From Euwallacea fornicatus (Eukaryota; Arthropoda; Insecta; Coleoptera; Curculionidae), in assembly GCF_040115645.1 (NCBI RefSeq), contig NC_089571.1, positions 558,001-622,000 of the forward strand: a DNA stretch of 64,000 nt. The letters are read 5' to 3'. The position numbers and the translations under genes were made by a program. Numbering within the stretch: position 1 is the first letter of the stretch; each line of letters starts with the position of its first letter. This document shows, one piece after another, positions 34,517 to 46,294 of the stretch. A model generated the notes under the pieces. The model worked only from the letters and a program-made list of their open reading frames with translations, searched no databases and was not told where the DNA came from.

Positions 34517-37500
34517 TTAGGTGTGCAGATCCTTGACGGCAGTCTCCACTCTCTTCAACGTGGATTTATTGAAACCCGTGATAGCCCCCAACAGGGCTGA
34601 TCTGTCTTTGGTCGGTGCGGGGGTCGAATTGGTGCCATTAGATATTGCAGGTGGCGGTGGTGGAGGTGGGGGCGGCGACGGCACTATGACACACGAAGAA
34701 GGGGTGATTTCAATTTTTTTTTAATAAAAGATGAAGGTTTAAGCTCACCAGCAGCTAAAGGGGGAGTGGCAGTGCCCACAGAAGTGGCAGCACTGCTGCT
34801 GACGCTGTCGCATCTCTCCAAATGATTGCCGTTCTTCTTGCTCTCGTTTTTACTCGATCCCTCTTTACTCTTCTGTTCCCTTAGCTGCTTCTAAACACAA
34901 ATAACATCAAGAACGTTAAACAAACAATACTGGCCCATCTTGGTTTTGAGATATGAGACGTTTGACAAACTATATTTTGGGATCCCTTTTGTGTTTTATT
35001 TATCCCATATAATAATATCGAGAAAGTAAAAAAGAATTCTCATGTGTTTTTTTCTGTAAAATAGAGAGACGCAGTTCGTTTCTTTCTGTTCCTTAAAGTC
35101 TCCAAGAGTTTACACGGTTGCAAAGAGCATAACATTCTCTATTCAATACCATCAAAAATGTGATATTAATTCATGCGTTCACAAATTAGTGAGGAATGTG
35201 TCTAATTAACTTAGTAAAAGGAGCGATTATCAAATATTCAAGTTACTTTAGACATTAAACACATACGCAAATTTTTCACTGGATCAAGAGATATTTGGGA
35301 TGGTTTGTTTTCAAACGAATTCTCAGAATACATGAAACTTACCATTCGATTTCTATGCTTCTTGCGCTCCTCCTCACTGCTCATCATCTCCTGCACCTTA
35401 GTCAGCCTTTTCTGACTCCTCACCACCTTCTGCTCCCCTTTCAGTCTCTCCTCAATCTTGATTACCACGGATTTCAAATGCTCTTTGGCGGCACTGGGAA
35501 GCTTAAAGTGCGCTTTATCACTATCACTTAAAGTCAGTTGTACTTGGGAGAAGAACTGGTCAATTAAGAGGGCCCCGATGGTGGGCAGGCCGTTCTTGCA
35601 TGCCTCGTGTGATAAAATGGATTCAATAATCTTCCCTAAGTACACAATGATATCAAGCAATAAAAAAAGAAGAATCTTGCTTACTAATTTGTGGCGACGG
35701 ACAGTCGAAGTTATCATCTGCAATGTAGCTTTCATGCAAGGGAGAGCCTACGGCCATTTCATAGAGCACGTGCCCAAAACAATAAACATCAATGGCTTCC
35801 AGGGTGCTAATTTTTTTGTGCTGCATGAAGTAGGGACGATAGTAGGAAGGAACTCCCAACACCCCATTCTCTATATCGATCAACTTAACCCTCTCATTTT
35901 CAATTAAAATATTGCCACTGTGCAGATGCCCTGAAAGATTTCATTTTAAAACCATCTCCAAAATCATTTGTTCAAATAAAGCGGTACCATAAGGAAATCC
36001 CTTTTCATGTAAAAATTTCAAGGCCTCCAAAATCTGTCTTCCGTGCATGGCAATCTCCTCTACTGTTAACTGTTTGTGTCCCTGTGGGTTGCCATACTTC
36101 TTAAGAAATGACAACTTAGGCTTGGCTCCGCATAAGTAATCTCTTAAAGACCCATCTTTGCTCATCTCCCGAACTACTAGGCCCCCTACTTCAGTGCACA
36201 AGCACAAGTCTATATGGCCAATGTAGGGATGCTGCATATGAAAGGCATAATTGATTTATAAATTTGGTACACCTAAACCAGATCTACGTAAATTTTAAAG
36301 TTCGTAAGAAACACATAAGAAATACATACAAATTCCCTATGTATTTTGGAAATGCAACTAGGCCTTATATTGTGTCACAATATTAAAAATGCTCAGGGAG
36401 AATAACAAAGAATTATTGTAAACATGTGAATCGTGAACATCATCATTCAAACATTGTATACATTATTTATACAGGGTGTTTCATAGTTGAAGTGGCAAAA
36501 GTCTAGTAGAGATTCTACTCAGCAAAATATGAACAAAGGTTCAAGTAAACTTGGATCCGAAAAAACTTCGTTTCAGAGATCAGAGTGTAAATTTTTTTTA
36601 GTATTTTCTAGTAATAGCTTAAAAATGCTTTAGCCGATTTTAATTAAATTTTTAAGAATTATTGAACCAATTGTCAAACATCTATTAGACCAATTATATT
36701 TGATCCAGAATTTTCAATTTTTTTTTCCCATAAAATAAACACACTGAAATAAATTTTTGAGCAATTTCTAAGCATTTTCATTTTCCTTATGACGTTTAAA
36801 CACGTACCGAGGACCATATTGAAATTTTTTCTCGAAAACCAAGGAGGACACTAGAAAAACTCAAAAGAAAAAATGTATTTTTAGTAGATTTATCTATATA
36901 TTACGTGAAAACCATAAAAACGCTACACGATGATATTTTTTCGACAAAAAAACAACCAAAATGCTCGCTGGATATATCCTTGAAAATTCTGAATTAAATC
37001 TAATTAGTTCAATAGATATCAGATAATTGTTTTAATAAACCGTAACAATTTTATTCAAATCGGCTAAAGCATTTTTAAGCTATTAATAAAAAACCGACAA
37101 CAGACCGAATTATTTAGTACATATTATAAAGGATCCAATAGAAAACCGACACCTAGAGGTACGCATAAAGAACACCCTTTCCTTTATCTTCTCCCCTAAT
37201 CAGGGACTCCCACAAAGATCGCCACTCCCGCCATGTACAACTATAACCGACAAGATAAACCATTTACACAAAACAGCATATATACTGCAATACGCTGACG
37301 ACACTACACTTATCACGCACGACAAAACTACGACGAAAGCAGTGAAAAAACTGCAAACACTAACGGACAACACACTGATTTGGTTTTACAGATGGAGACT
37401 AACACCAAACGCCACTAAAAATTAACTGCTACTTCCAAATCATCAGATAAAAAACAACTTCCCGACAATAGTAGCAGACGGTCACCAAACGAAACCAAAA

Positions 37501-40500
37501 CTAGAAGTGAAATACCTAGGCATAACAATTGATAATAAATGAAAATTCACCAAACACGTACAAAATACAAGAATGGAAATCATTAAAAGAACCAAACACT
37601 TTAGAACTCCGGCATGCAAAAACAAGAGTTAGTACCAAAACAGCCACCAAAATTTTCAAATCCGTCTGCAAACCGCTACTGGACTATGCACATAGAATAA
37701 ACGCTACAGAGAGAACAAGGCAGCATATATAAACTGCAAAACATTTAGCATTGAGACTAATCATCAAGATAAGACACCCCAAGAACCTCCTTCATAATCC
37801 ATCCAAGGCACGTTTATATAAACGGAGACTAATGACTATAATAACAAAAAGATTATTACAACTACAATCCAAATGGACAGACAACCACTACAATTGAACT
37901 ATACTCAACCCCCTTTGCCTTACAAGATTAAGAAGACAATCCTGCTTCCTCTTCCTTCTCACTACACCGTTGGAATATTTTCAAGAATTGTTATTTTTTT
38001 CCTAATCTCTTTTTTTTGTATATTTGATTGAATTGTAAAAAAGAAAGGTAAAGCATTAGTCACGGGCAGAAAGGCCAATTAGACTGATAGCTCTTTCTTA
38101 AGTGAATAAAGATTTTCTACTATTATTAAAAAACCAAGTTTTTTTTTTTATTTAACGCCTTCTACCTCGAAAATGGTATTTTTTCGGACTCATGTTCATC
38201 ACAAACTTTTTCCATATTTTGCTGAGCGGTATCTCACCTAGCCTTTTGTCATTTCAACTGGAAACATAAGGAATGTGCAAGTAAGAGAATCGCACAAAGT
38301 TCCAATAAAGACCAACGAAGTGGATCGCGAAAGTAGCGATTGAATTGAGCGAAATTAGTCCACTATCCAGATCTAGCACCGTTGCAGAATTTTAGCTAAT
38401 ATAAGTTCTAGTGATGGATTGATCTTTTTTTTTTGTTTATTTCCATTGCTGTATTTTGCTCTGATACATATTGTTAAAAAAACTTCCATCGTTGCGAAAG
38501 TAACGTTATTGATACTAATCTAAACATTGAAGTGGAGGCGTCGGCCGGACTGATTCCGCCTACTTCAACCGCTAGCCTCGCAAGCGGCTTTATGGGTCTT
38601 TGTCAGAGGCAAATATGGCCCATCTCCCATTAGCACAATCCCTATGTTTCCACTTAAACTGGTGATATGTGTGTATAGTTTCTAACATTTAAGATGGAGT
38701 ATTGAAATATCTCCAATGCTAAGTAACCTACAGGGAAATGTTTAAAATTAAACTTTAATCACTCTAAGAAGGAAATGTATAGGTCCTAAAATTAATTTCA
38801 CTCCACACTCTGTGTGGGCGTAATAGTAAGTAGTAAGTAGCAGTAAGTAATGGTTTTCAAACAGAAACTCTAATTTTTTTACAGATTTAAACGATACAGC
38901 TAAAAAATTGAAAAAAATCGTCTGAAATACATTTTTAGATTCATGCTAGAAAATACTGTAATTAAAGAAAGTAAATTCACAACTTAAATGGCAACGTTCA
39001 TTTTTAGCAAAATTCTGTGAGATAAATACATCTACGATAATAAAATGTGATAAATAAACAATAAAGCAAACAAATAAAACATCTACTTTTAAACATTTTG
39101 TTGTTAAAACTGTTTCACGATGGAGTGTTTGACTGTAGAAGAGAATATCGAAATGGTTGTGGTGTGTGAAGACACTGGTAAGCATTTAGATAATGCCGTT
39201 AAATCTTTACGCGCAGCGTTTTCTTAAAAGACCACGATCACGGACTTCTTCTTATCGTGTGATTAATAAATTTATTAATGAGGGGATTGTAAATTAGAAG
39301 AAAAAGTCGCCCAGTTACTGTGTACGGAGAAAACAATCAAATTTCAATTCTAGGTACTGTGACTTTTAATCCCCAAGTGAGTACAAAAGAAATATCAGGA
39401 CTACCAGGAATTTCTCAAATGAGTGCATGAAGAATACTGAGTATGTACAAGTTTCACCGTTATCATATCTCTTTACACCAAGAACTCCACGAAGAAGATT
39501 TTCAAAATCCTTTAGACTTTTATGATGGAGCATCTAGACAGATGGAAAGATATCCTAATTTTTTGTGTTGTATATTATTTTTTTCATGAATCATTGTTTA
39601 CAAATCATGGTACATCCAATAGGTATAACAGGCATTACTGGAATGTAGCAAAGCAGCATATGATTCGACAAGTTGCACACTATCGACTTTAGACTGTTAA
39701 CGTATAGAGTGGAATCATTAGCAATAAACTTATTGGTCCCCACATAATTGAAGGCAACTTGAATGATGAAAATAGGATGAAATGCACTGGAACATTTTGG
39801 AAAATGAGCTGCCTATATTACTTAAAATTAGAAATGCGTCAAAACATGTTTCAATAAGACGGTTGTCGGGTTCACTCTTTAGCAGTGGCACGGGAAATTC
39901 TTAATCATAATTTTAACGATTGATAGATGGGCAAAGTTGATCCGGTAAATTGGCCTGCTACATCTCCAGATCTTAATTCACCAGATTTTTTTTTTTTTAA
40001 AGATATTTCAAAGATCAAGTTTATAAAGAAATACCAATGACACATGAGGATATAATTCTACGAATTTTAAACACTTGTGCCAATATTACAAAAGACACAC
40101 TTTGCAGATATGAAGAGCCCTTTAAAACACAGATAAATAAATGCATTGAAATTTGGGGACACCATTTTGAACATTTACTTTAAATAAAAGCTGTGCAAAA
40201 ATTGAAGTTTTCATTAATTGTAAAGCAGATATCATCAAACATTTCAGTAAATAGTAAGCGAAAGAGAAATTGAATTTTGTGTATGATGAAAGAAAATATT
40301 TTTGACAATTTTTTTTATTTTTAACTTTATTATCCTAATTTCTAAAAAAATAGGGGTTGCCATTTAAAAGTAAAAAGTGGACTCTACCCCCCCTGTCCTC
40401 ACAAGCGATAGGGGGATCAACTTTAGCACCAATACATTTCTTTCCCAGAGGGGTTCAAGTCAGATACTAAACATTCCTTTATATGATGCCTAGTATTCAA

Positions 40501-41564
40501 CATATTTCAGTATTCTAGCTTAAATGTTACACCTTGTACATACATACTATGAGAATAAAGATAAATATTTTAAAAACACTGAATTTTATAAGAAAATTTT
40601 GTATGATAATTTTGGAATTTACTTTAAGTTTTTTCTTTCTTTCCATAGATGAAGGTTGGAATATTAGACTTGCCTGTTACTTGACCAATAATATTAATCA
40701 TTCTATATACTTTAAAAAAATATTCTTCATTATAAACATATTTACTATCTCTACCAGAAGGGCCAAGCAACTCACTTTAATTTGATGTAAGCTCTTAAAA
40801 ACAGAGTGCATGTCTTTGTCATCTAAATATTTGTCAGGCCCATAATCAGTCCAGCTCCCTATAAGCTCATCCTTGGATCGAGACTTGCTTTTGATTGTAT
40901 AGAAGTGTTTCCGGAGCCTCCAGCCAATATCTGCCAAAGGCCCTGCTACTTCCCAGCCAAATTCACCTCTTAGTGCAAGAGATACATGTTGCAATGCAAT
41001 TTCTTTAATTAACCAAAACTTACTGTTAGCATATACAACTAAAATGACCATTATTAAAGAAAATTACCTCCAAAAGGCTGACAGTAGTTGGCTGGATCTA
41101 CAAAAGACCTAGCCGGTAGCGAGGACACTAAAATAGGATTCATCAGAATGCTGTCTAAATATTTCTGCAAAGCTTGTTGCCGCTCGGTGATAAACTTGGG
41201 GTCCAAGTTGCCAATGAGCTTTTTAGGTGGCAATTCAAGTGGGATTTTGGAGATCTGAAGGGTTTGGTGGAGTTTAAGGAAGTCATTATAGCGTTTATGA
41301 ACTTTCCAAGTCTGATCTGAGAAGGGCCCTCTGTGGACTCGAATTACAAACTCCTAACGAAAAAGAATAATTTCAAGGTTGGTCTTTAAAACTCGTTGTG
41401 TACATTTCAGAGATACGCCCCTTCATTAAGAGCAAAATTGTTACCAAATAATTGGTACTCACTGTATGCCCATTTACGTTCTGCCAGTTCTCAATGTGAC
41501 AAGTAATTGGCTCAGTATCGTCTAATAACACTTTATTGCTGATATCTCTTTCGAAAATAGCCAT
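34517..41564 (-). CDS. PXK: PX domain-containing pseudokinase PXK
   Basis: Eight minus-strand exons join in phase to 568 aa (human PXK 578): 41463-41564, 41068-41353, 40776-41002, 35988-36231, 35685-35930, 35343-35635, 34749-34890 and 34517-34683. Exons 1-2 form the PX domain: KVLLDDTEPITCHIE, then the RYNDFLKLHQTL phosphoinositide-site region and LPPKKLIGN. Exons 3-6 form a kinase-like fold: YGPDKYLDDKD, HGRQILEALKFLHEKGFPYG, then HLHSGN (288-293) where kinases have HRD...N, and DIE (305-307) where they have DFG, so catalysis is unlikely. The C-terminus has a nine-Pro run (517-525) and a WH2-like ALLGAITGFNKSTLKR block (543-558) expected to bind actin. Human PXK acts at endosomes and plasma membrane in receptor trafficking. 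Intron 3 (4.5 kb) is full of transposons. Confidence 0.93.
36472..38266. mobile_element. Palindromic long-TIR element in PXK intron 3, split by a Jockey-type insertion
   Basis: The left arm starts TACAGGGTGTTTCATAGTTG (36470). Its landmarks (CTCAGCAAAATATG, GTCCGAAAAAA-like, GCTTAAAAATGCTTTAGCCG) return inverted on the right, but in two pieces: 36995-37095 and 38131-38266. The gap between the pieces is a retroposon (37096-38130), so the element was whole when that landed. A second, degenerate end motif (CAGAGTGTAA) lies about 110 bp inside the left arm. No transposase remains. Confidence 0.7.
37096..38130 (+). mobile_element. Jockey-type non-LTR retrotransposon 3' fragment nested in a palindromic element
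   Basis: The plus-strand frame at about 37190-37440 gives ...LLPP, then LQYADDTTLI (the YADD catalytic box) and WFYRWRLTPNATK, followed by VKYLGITID near 37510, the order expected for the palm/thumb end of a Jockey-like reverse transcriptase. Stops at several points show decay. The copy ends at a short run of A near 38130. Flanking sequences (TTAATAAAAAACC and TTATTAAAAAACC) resemble each other and may be an imperfect target duplication. Confidence 0.7.
39121..40182 (+). pseudogene. Decayed DDE transposase (Tc1/mariner relative), PXK intron 3
   Basis: A start at 39121 (MECLTVEENIEMVVVCEDTG) opens a helix-turn-helix N-terminus. Later frames give VSTKEISGLPGISQMSA, then a YPNFLCCILF block (first-Asp region), VDPVNWPATSPDLNSPDFFF (third-Asp region), and a clean C-terminal frame (DQVYKEIPMTHEDII ... 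FEHLL) to a stop near 40182. Nearly the whole gene length is present, but with many stops and shifts. It is antisense to PXK. No paired terminal repeats were confirmed. Confidence 0.7.
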
Positions 41565-42318
41565 TTGATTCCCACCATCCGCCGAAAATTTCCTTGAAAA
41601 TCCATTAGAATGACCTTTTATTGATAAACTTTCTTGTTTACACCTGCAACAAATCCGACATTTTAATTCGATCTTTTCTTTTTACGTTTTCTACCTTTAA
41701 TTGACTTTTGCCATTAGATGAGAGAACCACGATCTGCGAAATATTTATTTCTCTATGTGCAAGATAAAGAGAGTTGATCACCAGGATGCGGATCATTTGT
41801 TCAACGCAGGAGTTTGACAAATAATGCGGATGACATTTTAAAAGTGCAGTTAGAACATATTCAGAGCCGTATAGAGCCATTCACATTATTTTAAATTTAT
41901 TGTAGTTAAATTTTTTCATTCTTCCTTTTCATGTTGGGGAATAATATCGTGCACTTCACTAAAGGCTCTAATTTTATTTAACTATTTTGAATTAAAACTA
42001 ACTGATAATAATATTAGTGGGGTATAAGTCGGAATAGAGTGCAATCCCACTACTCCAACAGCCCCCACTGGTGGGTGTATTCCGAAAAAATAAAAGAAAG
42101 TGCTACTTCTAATTGGTAGAAAGAACAGACAAGCATACCCTCTCGTCGTTCAGTTGTTTTAGTTTTTCTGTCCAGTATGTGTCACTCGTGTTTGTAGGCA
42201 GGTTGTGTTCGTCATTTTTAAGGTTGAAAAGCAATAAAGTGCGATATTTTCGTTTAAGTAATTTTATTTAAATATTTTCACTGAAAAAGTAATATTTTTT
42301 AACTTAAATCACAATATA
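41565..42318. promoter_or_regulatory. Shared upstream region of head-to-head PXK and DDX43
   Basis: The two start codons (41564 minus, 42319 plus) are only 754 bp apart and point away from each other, so this interval must hold both 5' UTRs and promoters. No TATA box at a convincing distance was identified. A minus-strand ORF (41638-41880) lies inside it. Confidence 0.55.
41638..41880 (-). CDS. Unrecognised 80-codon ORF between PXK and DDX43
   Basis: The ORF starts MALYGSEYVLTALLKCHPHY and continues with a balanced amino-acid mix to a basic segment and MSDLLQ. Its last codons read CAG|gtgtaa, so it might be an exon that splices onward rather than ending. It is on the PXK strand, upstream of the PXK ATG, and is not in the PXK family sequence, so it could be a separate tiny gene, an upstream ORF or chance. 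I do not recognise a family. Confidence 0.3.
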   Translation of the reverse strand: MALYGSEYVLTALLKCHPHYLSNSCVEQMIRILVINSLYLAHREINISQIVVLSSNGKSQLKVENVKRKDRIKMSDLLQV

Positions 42319-45300
42319 ATGACTGACGATAGCTGGGATGCCCCTTGGGATAGTGGTCCAACTCAGTTCACTACTCCTCAACTGCCAACGAATTTCGATA
42401 GTAAGTATATGTGTAAGAAAGATTTCATTTCTGATGTTTTTTATTTATATTCTACTCGTAAAAACACCTGCAGTTGCGAAATTTGTTGTTTTCTTTATGC
42501 TTTTCGCCAATAAACTTGATTTTAACTAAAATCTAAAAACGTGTAAAACTGTAGTACGTTCGTACTATGTAGAATTACTTCTATGGCGCTCCAAAATGTT
42601 GTTGGATGAAAGATCATGGAAAATTTAAGAAATAGTTTTTATCTAACGAATGAGCCACGTGATACCTTACATCCCTCTGTCTGCAGTTGACCAAACAACG
42701 TGAAGCGAAGTTTGGTCAACAATGCGGTGCGGCGAAATACTTTCGCACGTGGTACATACATTTCCTAGAAGTTCTTGTCCTTCAACTTTATTGTCTTCTG
42801 TAAGTACAATTAGGTTACGGTAAGATATACACCCACGTGTAGGGAGATATCCACACGAACACGTGCGCTAATCTGTATTACTATACAGATTACAAATACC
42901 TACAAGACGCTTGGAGTTTTACCACCACTTTTACCGCATACTCATAAGAAACAATAGAAATGACAAATTCCTAACGAAATATCCTATACATTTTTTGAGA
43001 TTTTTTCTAATTCTGATCCAGTAGAAAACGGCTACAATGAACCTTCAAGGGAGGTTCATTATACGTGAACAAGACAAAAAACTGGTTTTTTCAAAATTTC
43101 TATTTTAACCATATGCCAAATTATACAATTTCTGGTTGTAATAAATAGGTATATGTGTATTAAATGAGAAAAAAAACAAAAATCTTAAATAATGTCGAAG
43201 TTTAGGTAGAACAAGAGACCGCAATTTGACTCTGCACCTTGTGATTTTTCAATATCTCTTCAATTATTTTGTTCTGCAAAAGATATGCCGCATTTAAAAA
43301 CTTTTCACTTTCTGAATAAGTCATCGGTGCATAAAATGCTACAATTTTCAGAGCAGAAAGAGTCTCTCGAACTTTAGAGATTAATATTTTATCATTTCTC
43401 TTAACTTTCTACTTATCACTCTAAACGTTTTCATATTGATCTTTGGCATTTATTTGAACAATGTCAATATCATTAAGAAGTTCGGTAATTTCCACGTGTT
43501 GATGAATCATTATGTCATATATTCATTTAAAATAATTGTCTCAAAATCAGAAAGAAAAGGAAAAGAAAAAATTTAGATGTATCTGTTCCACAAAATCGGC
43601 AAGGTCTGTGTGGATTTAATATATCAGTAGGATTATTTCGAGGAAGATATTTGGAACCCCATTTTTATCAAGGAAACTTAAATGTAAATTTTTGCACATT
43701 TATGTTGTACCATTTTTGGAAGCTGTATAGAAATATCTACTATCAACAAGATAGTTGCCCTCCACATAACCCCAGAATTACAACGGACCTTTTATATGAT
43801 GATTTTAGAGAACATTGAATTAGGAAGAAGAACTTCATACTTTCGCCCACCCAATTTGTGTAACATGTTTTAATATAAGTCGCACAAAACAATTCACTTT
43901 TTTATTTTATTTAATTTCAATTCAAATCACAAATATATATATAAATAAAACATGCTCTTTAAATTTTCCAGACTGGCGCGAAAATAAAACTCAGAAATTT
44001 ACTAATTCCACGAGGCGAGGAGGTGGAAGCCGCAAAGAAGGTGATTGGAACGAGAGCCGTCGAGGCAGGCGCAACAAAGACCATGGTTGGAAGAATAAAA
44101 ACACCAATGAGGGATGGGGCAACAACACTCCGAATGATATTAGTGATAACTGGGGCAATATAGACCAGACTAACAAGGATTCAAGTGACAGTTGGAGTAA
44201 TGAGCGGTGGGACAACTGCAATCAGAATAGTAGAGATCATCGACGAGGCGCTAATGACAAATATGAGATCATAAAAATTCCCACAAGAATGGTGGGAAAA
44301 GTTATTGGTAGAGGGGGCTTGCAAATAGAGGAATTGCAAATACGATCATCTGCAAGAATTCAGGTGACCAAGGAAACGGATGGTTCGGAGACTGTTGTTA
44401 AAATTTTCGGAAATGATTCTAATATAGCAAAGGCTAAAGAATTGATAGATGGAGTTATTGAAGAAAAACCCAAACCTGCTCCAGAAGAACAGGACACTCC
44501 CACAGTTCCTCCTCCAACTTCATCAAATGAAGCTTTTGAGCAAGCTAAGTTGCAGCCAGGCTATAACTGGTTTAAGTTCCTGAAGGAATGTGACGCGCGG
44601 GCTGAAGAAGAGTGGAATAAACTCCCTCCAATAATTAAGAATTTTTATCGGGAGCACCCAGAAGTCAGTACAATGAGTAAGCCACAAATAGAGGCTTTTA
44701 GATTAGAAAATAATAACATTGTAGTGAATAGAACTTTTGAAAAAGAAGACAGCAAGCCTGTACCGAAACCTGTGTTCACCTTTGAGCAGGCTTTTCATAA
44801 TTATCCAGAGATTTTAGATGAAATTAAGAAAGCAGGTTTTGAGAAACCTTCGCCAATTCAATGTCAGGCATGGCCAGTACTACTAAGCGGTGAAGATCTC
44901 ATAGGAATAGCTCAAACTGGCACTGGTAAAACGTTGGCTTTTCTTTTGCCTGCTTTGATACATATTGATGGCCAGACAGTTCCTAGAGAGAAACGAGGAG
45001 GACCGGCAGTACTAATAATGGCGCCCACTAGAGAGTTAGCGTTGCAAATCGATAAAGAAGTGAAAAAATACTATTATAGAGGTATCACTTCGGTCTGCGT
45101 ATACGGAGGTGGCGATCGCAAGGCGCAGGTAGATGTAGTAAGCCAAGGAGTGGACATAGTCATAGCTACACCTGGAAGAATGAACGATCTTAATGAAGCT
45201 GGTCATTTGAACGTGCGTACGGTGACTTACGTGGTGCTAGACGAAGCCGATCGCATGTTGGATATGGGTTTTGAACCTCAGATACGCAAAGTCATGTACT

Positions 45301-46164
45301 CGTTGAGACCTACAAGGCAAAGTATTATGACTAGTGCCACATGGCCCCCAGGAGTACGTCGTCTCGCCCAATCATACATGAAAGACCCCGTACAGGTTTA
45401 TGTGGGCTCTCTGGATTTGGCGGCCACGCACAGCGTTACTCAAATAATTCAGTTAATAGATGAACGTGAAAAAGAAGAAACTTTTTTGAATTTCGCCCGG
45501 AATTTGGGTCCGGACGATAAGATTATAGTGTTCTGCGGCACCAAAGCAAAGGCCGATCATCTTTCAGTCGAATGTGCTCTTCAGAACATCTCGAGCACTG
45601 CTTTGCATGGCAACAGGGATCAGGCGGACCGGGAACAAGCGGTGGCCGATATTACGAGCGGCGTCGTCAAGATCTTGATCGCCACCGATGTGGCGTCCAG
45701 AGGATTGGACATTGATGACATCACGTAAGTGTTCCTTTTTTATTACAACAATCTCAATAACATTTTCTTTTGTAAACTAACTAGGGTTTAAATGCTGAAT
45801 ATTTTGCTTTTGCAGGCATGTGCTAAATTATGATTTCCCGAAGAATATCGAGGAATATGTGCACCGAGTAGGTAGGACCGGACGAGCGGGCAAAACTGGA
45901 GAAAGTATTAGCTATTTTACGCGGAATGATTGGGGTCAAGCGGCAGAGCTGATCAAGATTCTTGAAGAAGCGGATCAGGTAAATTGCGTTGGACCTTTCT
46001 GGATAAATTTAAAAATATTGATTTTGTAGTTCATACCTGAAGAGGTTCACGACATGGCCAGGCGATATGAGGCCATGAAGGAAAGGAGGGAGAAATCGGG
46101 AGAGCCTTTAGGAGGAAGAAGGGGAGGTGGTCGATTTGGAATTGGAGGAGTCAGGCGCTACTGA
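42319..46164 (+). CDS. DDX43: KH-domain DEAD-box RNA helicase DDX43
   Basis: Four exons join in phase to 710 aa: 42319-42400, 43972-45724, 45816-45978 and 46030-46164. A low-complexity N-terminus rich in W, N, R and G (28-125) precedes a KH domain with the GRGG loop (140-143). The helicase core has the Q motif (Q324 in PSPIQCQAWP), motif I AQTGTGKT (341-348), Ia PTREL (379-383), Ib TPGR (427-430), DEAD (451-454), SAT (482-484), ATDVASRGLD (598-607) and HRVGRTGR (628-635). The tail is R/G-rich (GGRRGGGRFG). All catalytic motifs are intact. The KH plus DEAD layout is specific to DDX43 (HAGE) and DDX53; human DDX43 is 648 aa and is germline- and tumour-enriched. It should be an ATP-dependent RNA unwinding enzyme. 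Confidence 0.95.
43590..43830 (+). pseudogene. Short DDE transposase remnant in DDX43 intron 1
   Basis: The plus-strand frame gives CGFNISVGLFRGRYLEPHFY, then NIYYQQDSCPPHNPRITTDL, the second-Asp (QQD..PPH) region of insect Tc1/mariner relatives, and a LLYDDFREH block before a stop. Both ends are missing. It is an old fragment inside the 1.57-kb intron 1; the rest of that intron shows nothing recognisable. Confidence 0.55.
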
Positions 46165-46294
46165 TAAAAACCAAAATCCAATTTTTGGTGGTTAGTACCA
46201 CCAAAAAAAATTTATGAAAATAGTTGTTTTCATGAATTTTTTTTAGTGTTAAATATTTCTATAATTTCTTTAGAAATCCAGTGTTATTTATATA

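Noticed and set aside
35295..35907. Plus-strand ORFs of 78 and 149 codons
   Set aside because: They are shadows of PXK exons 5 and 6, whose minus-strand frames match the PXK family and have proper splice sites.
38826..38850. Run of AGTAAGT-like units
   Set aside because: Only a few imperfect units; too short to call a satellite or to give meaning.
43991..44221. Leu/Ser-rich minus-strand ORF opposite DDX43
   Set aside because: It is the antisense of the low-complexity W/N/R-rich N-terminus of DDX43 and has no features of its own.
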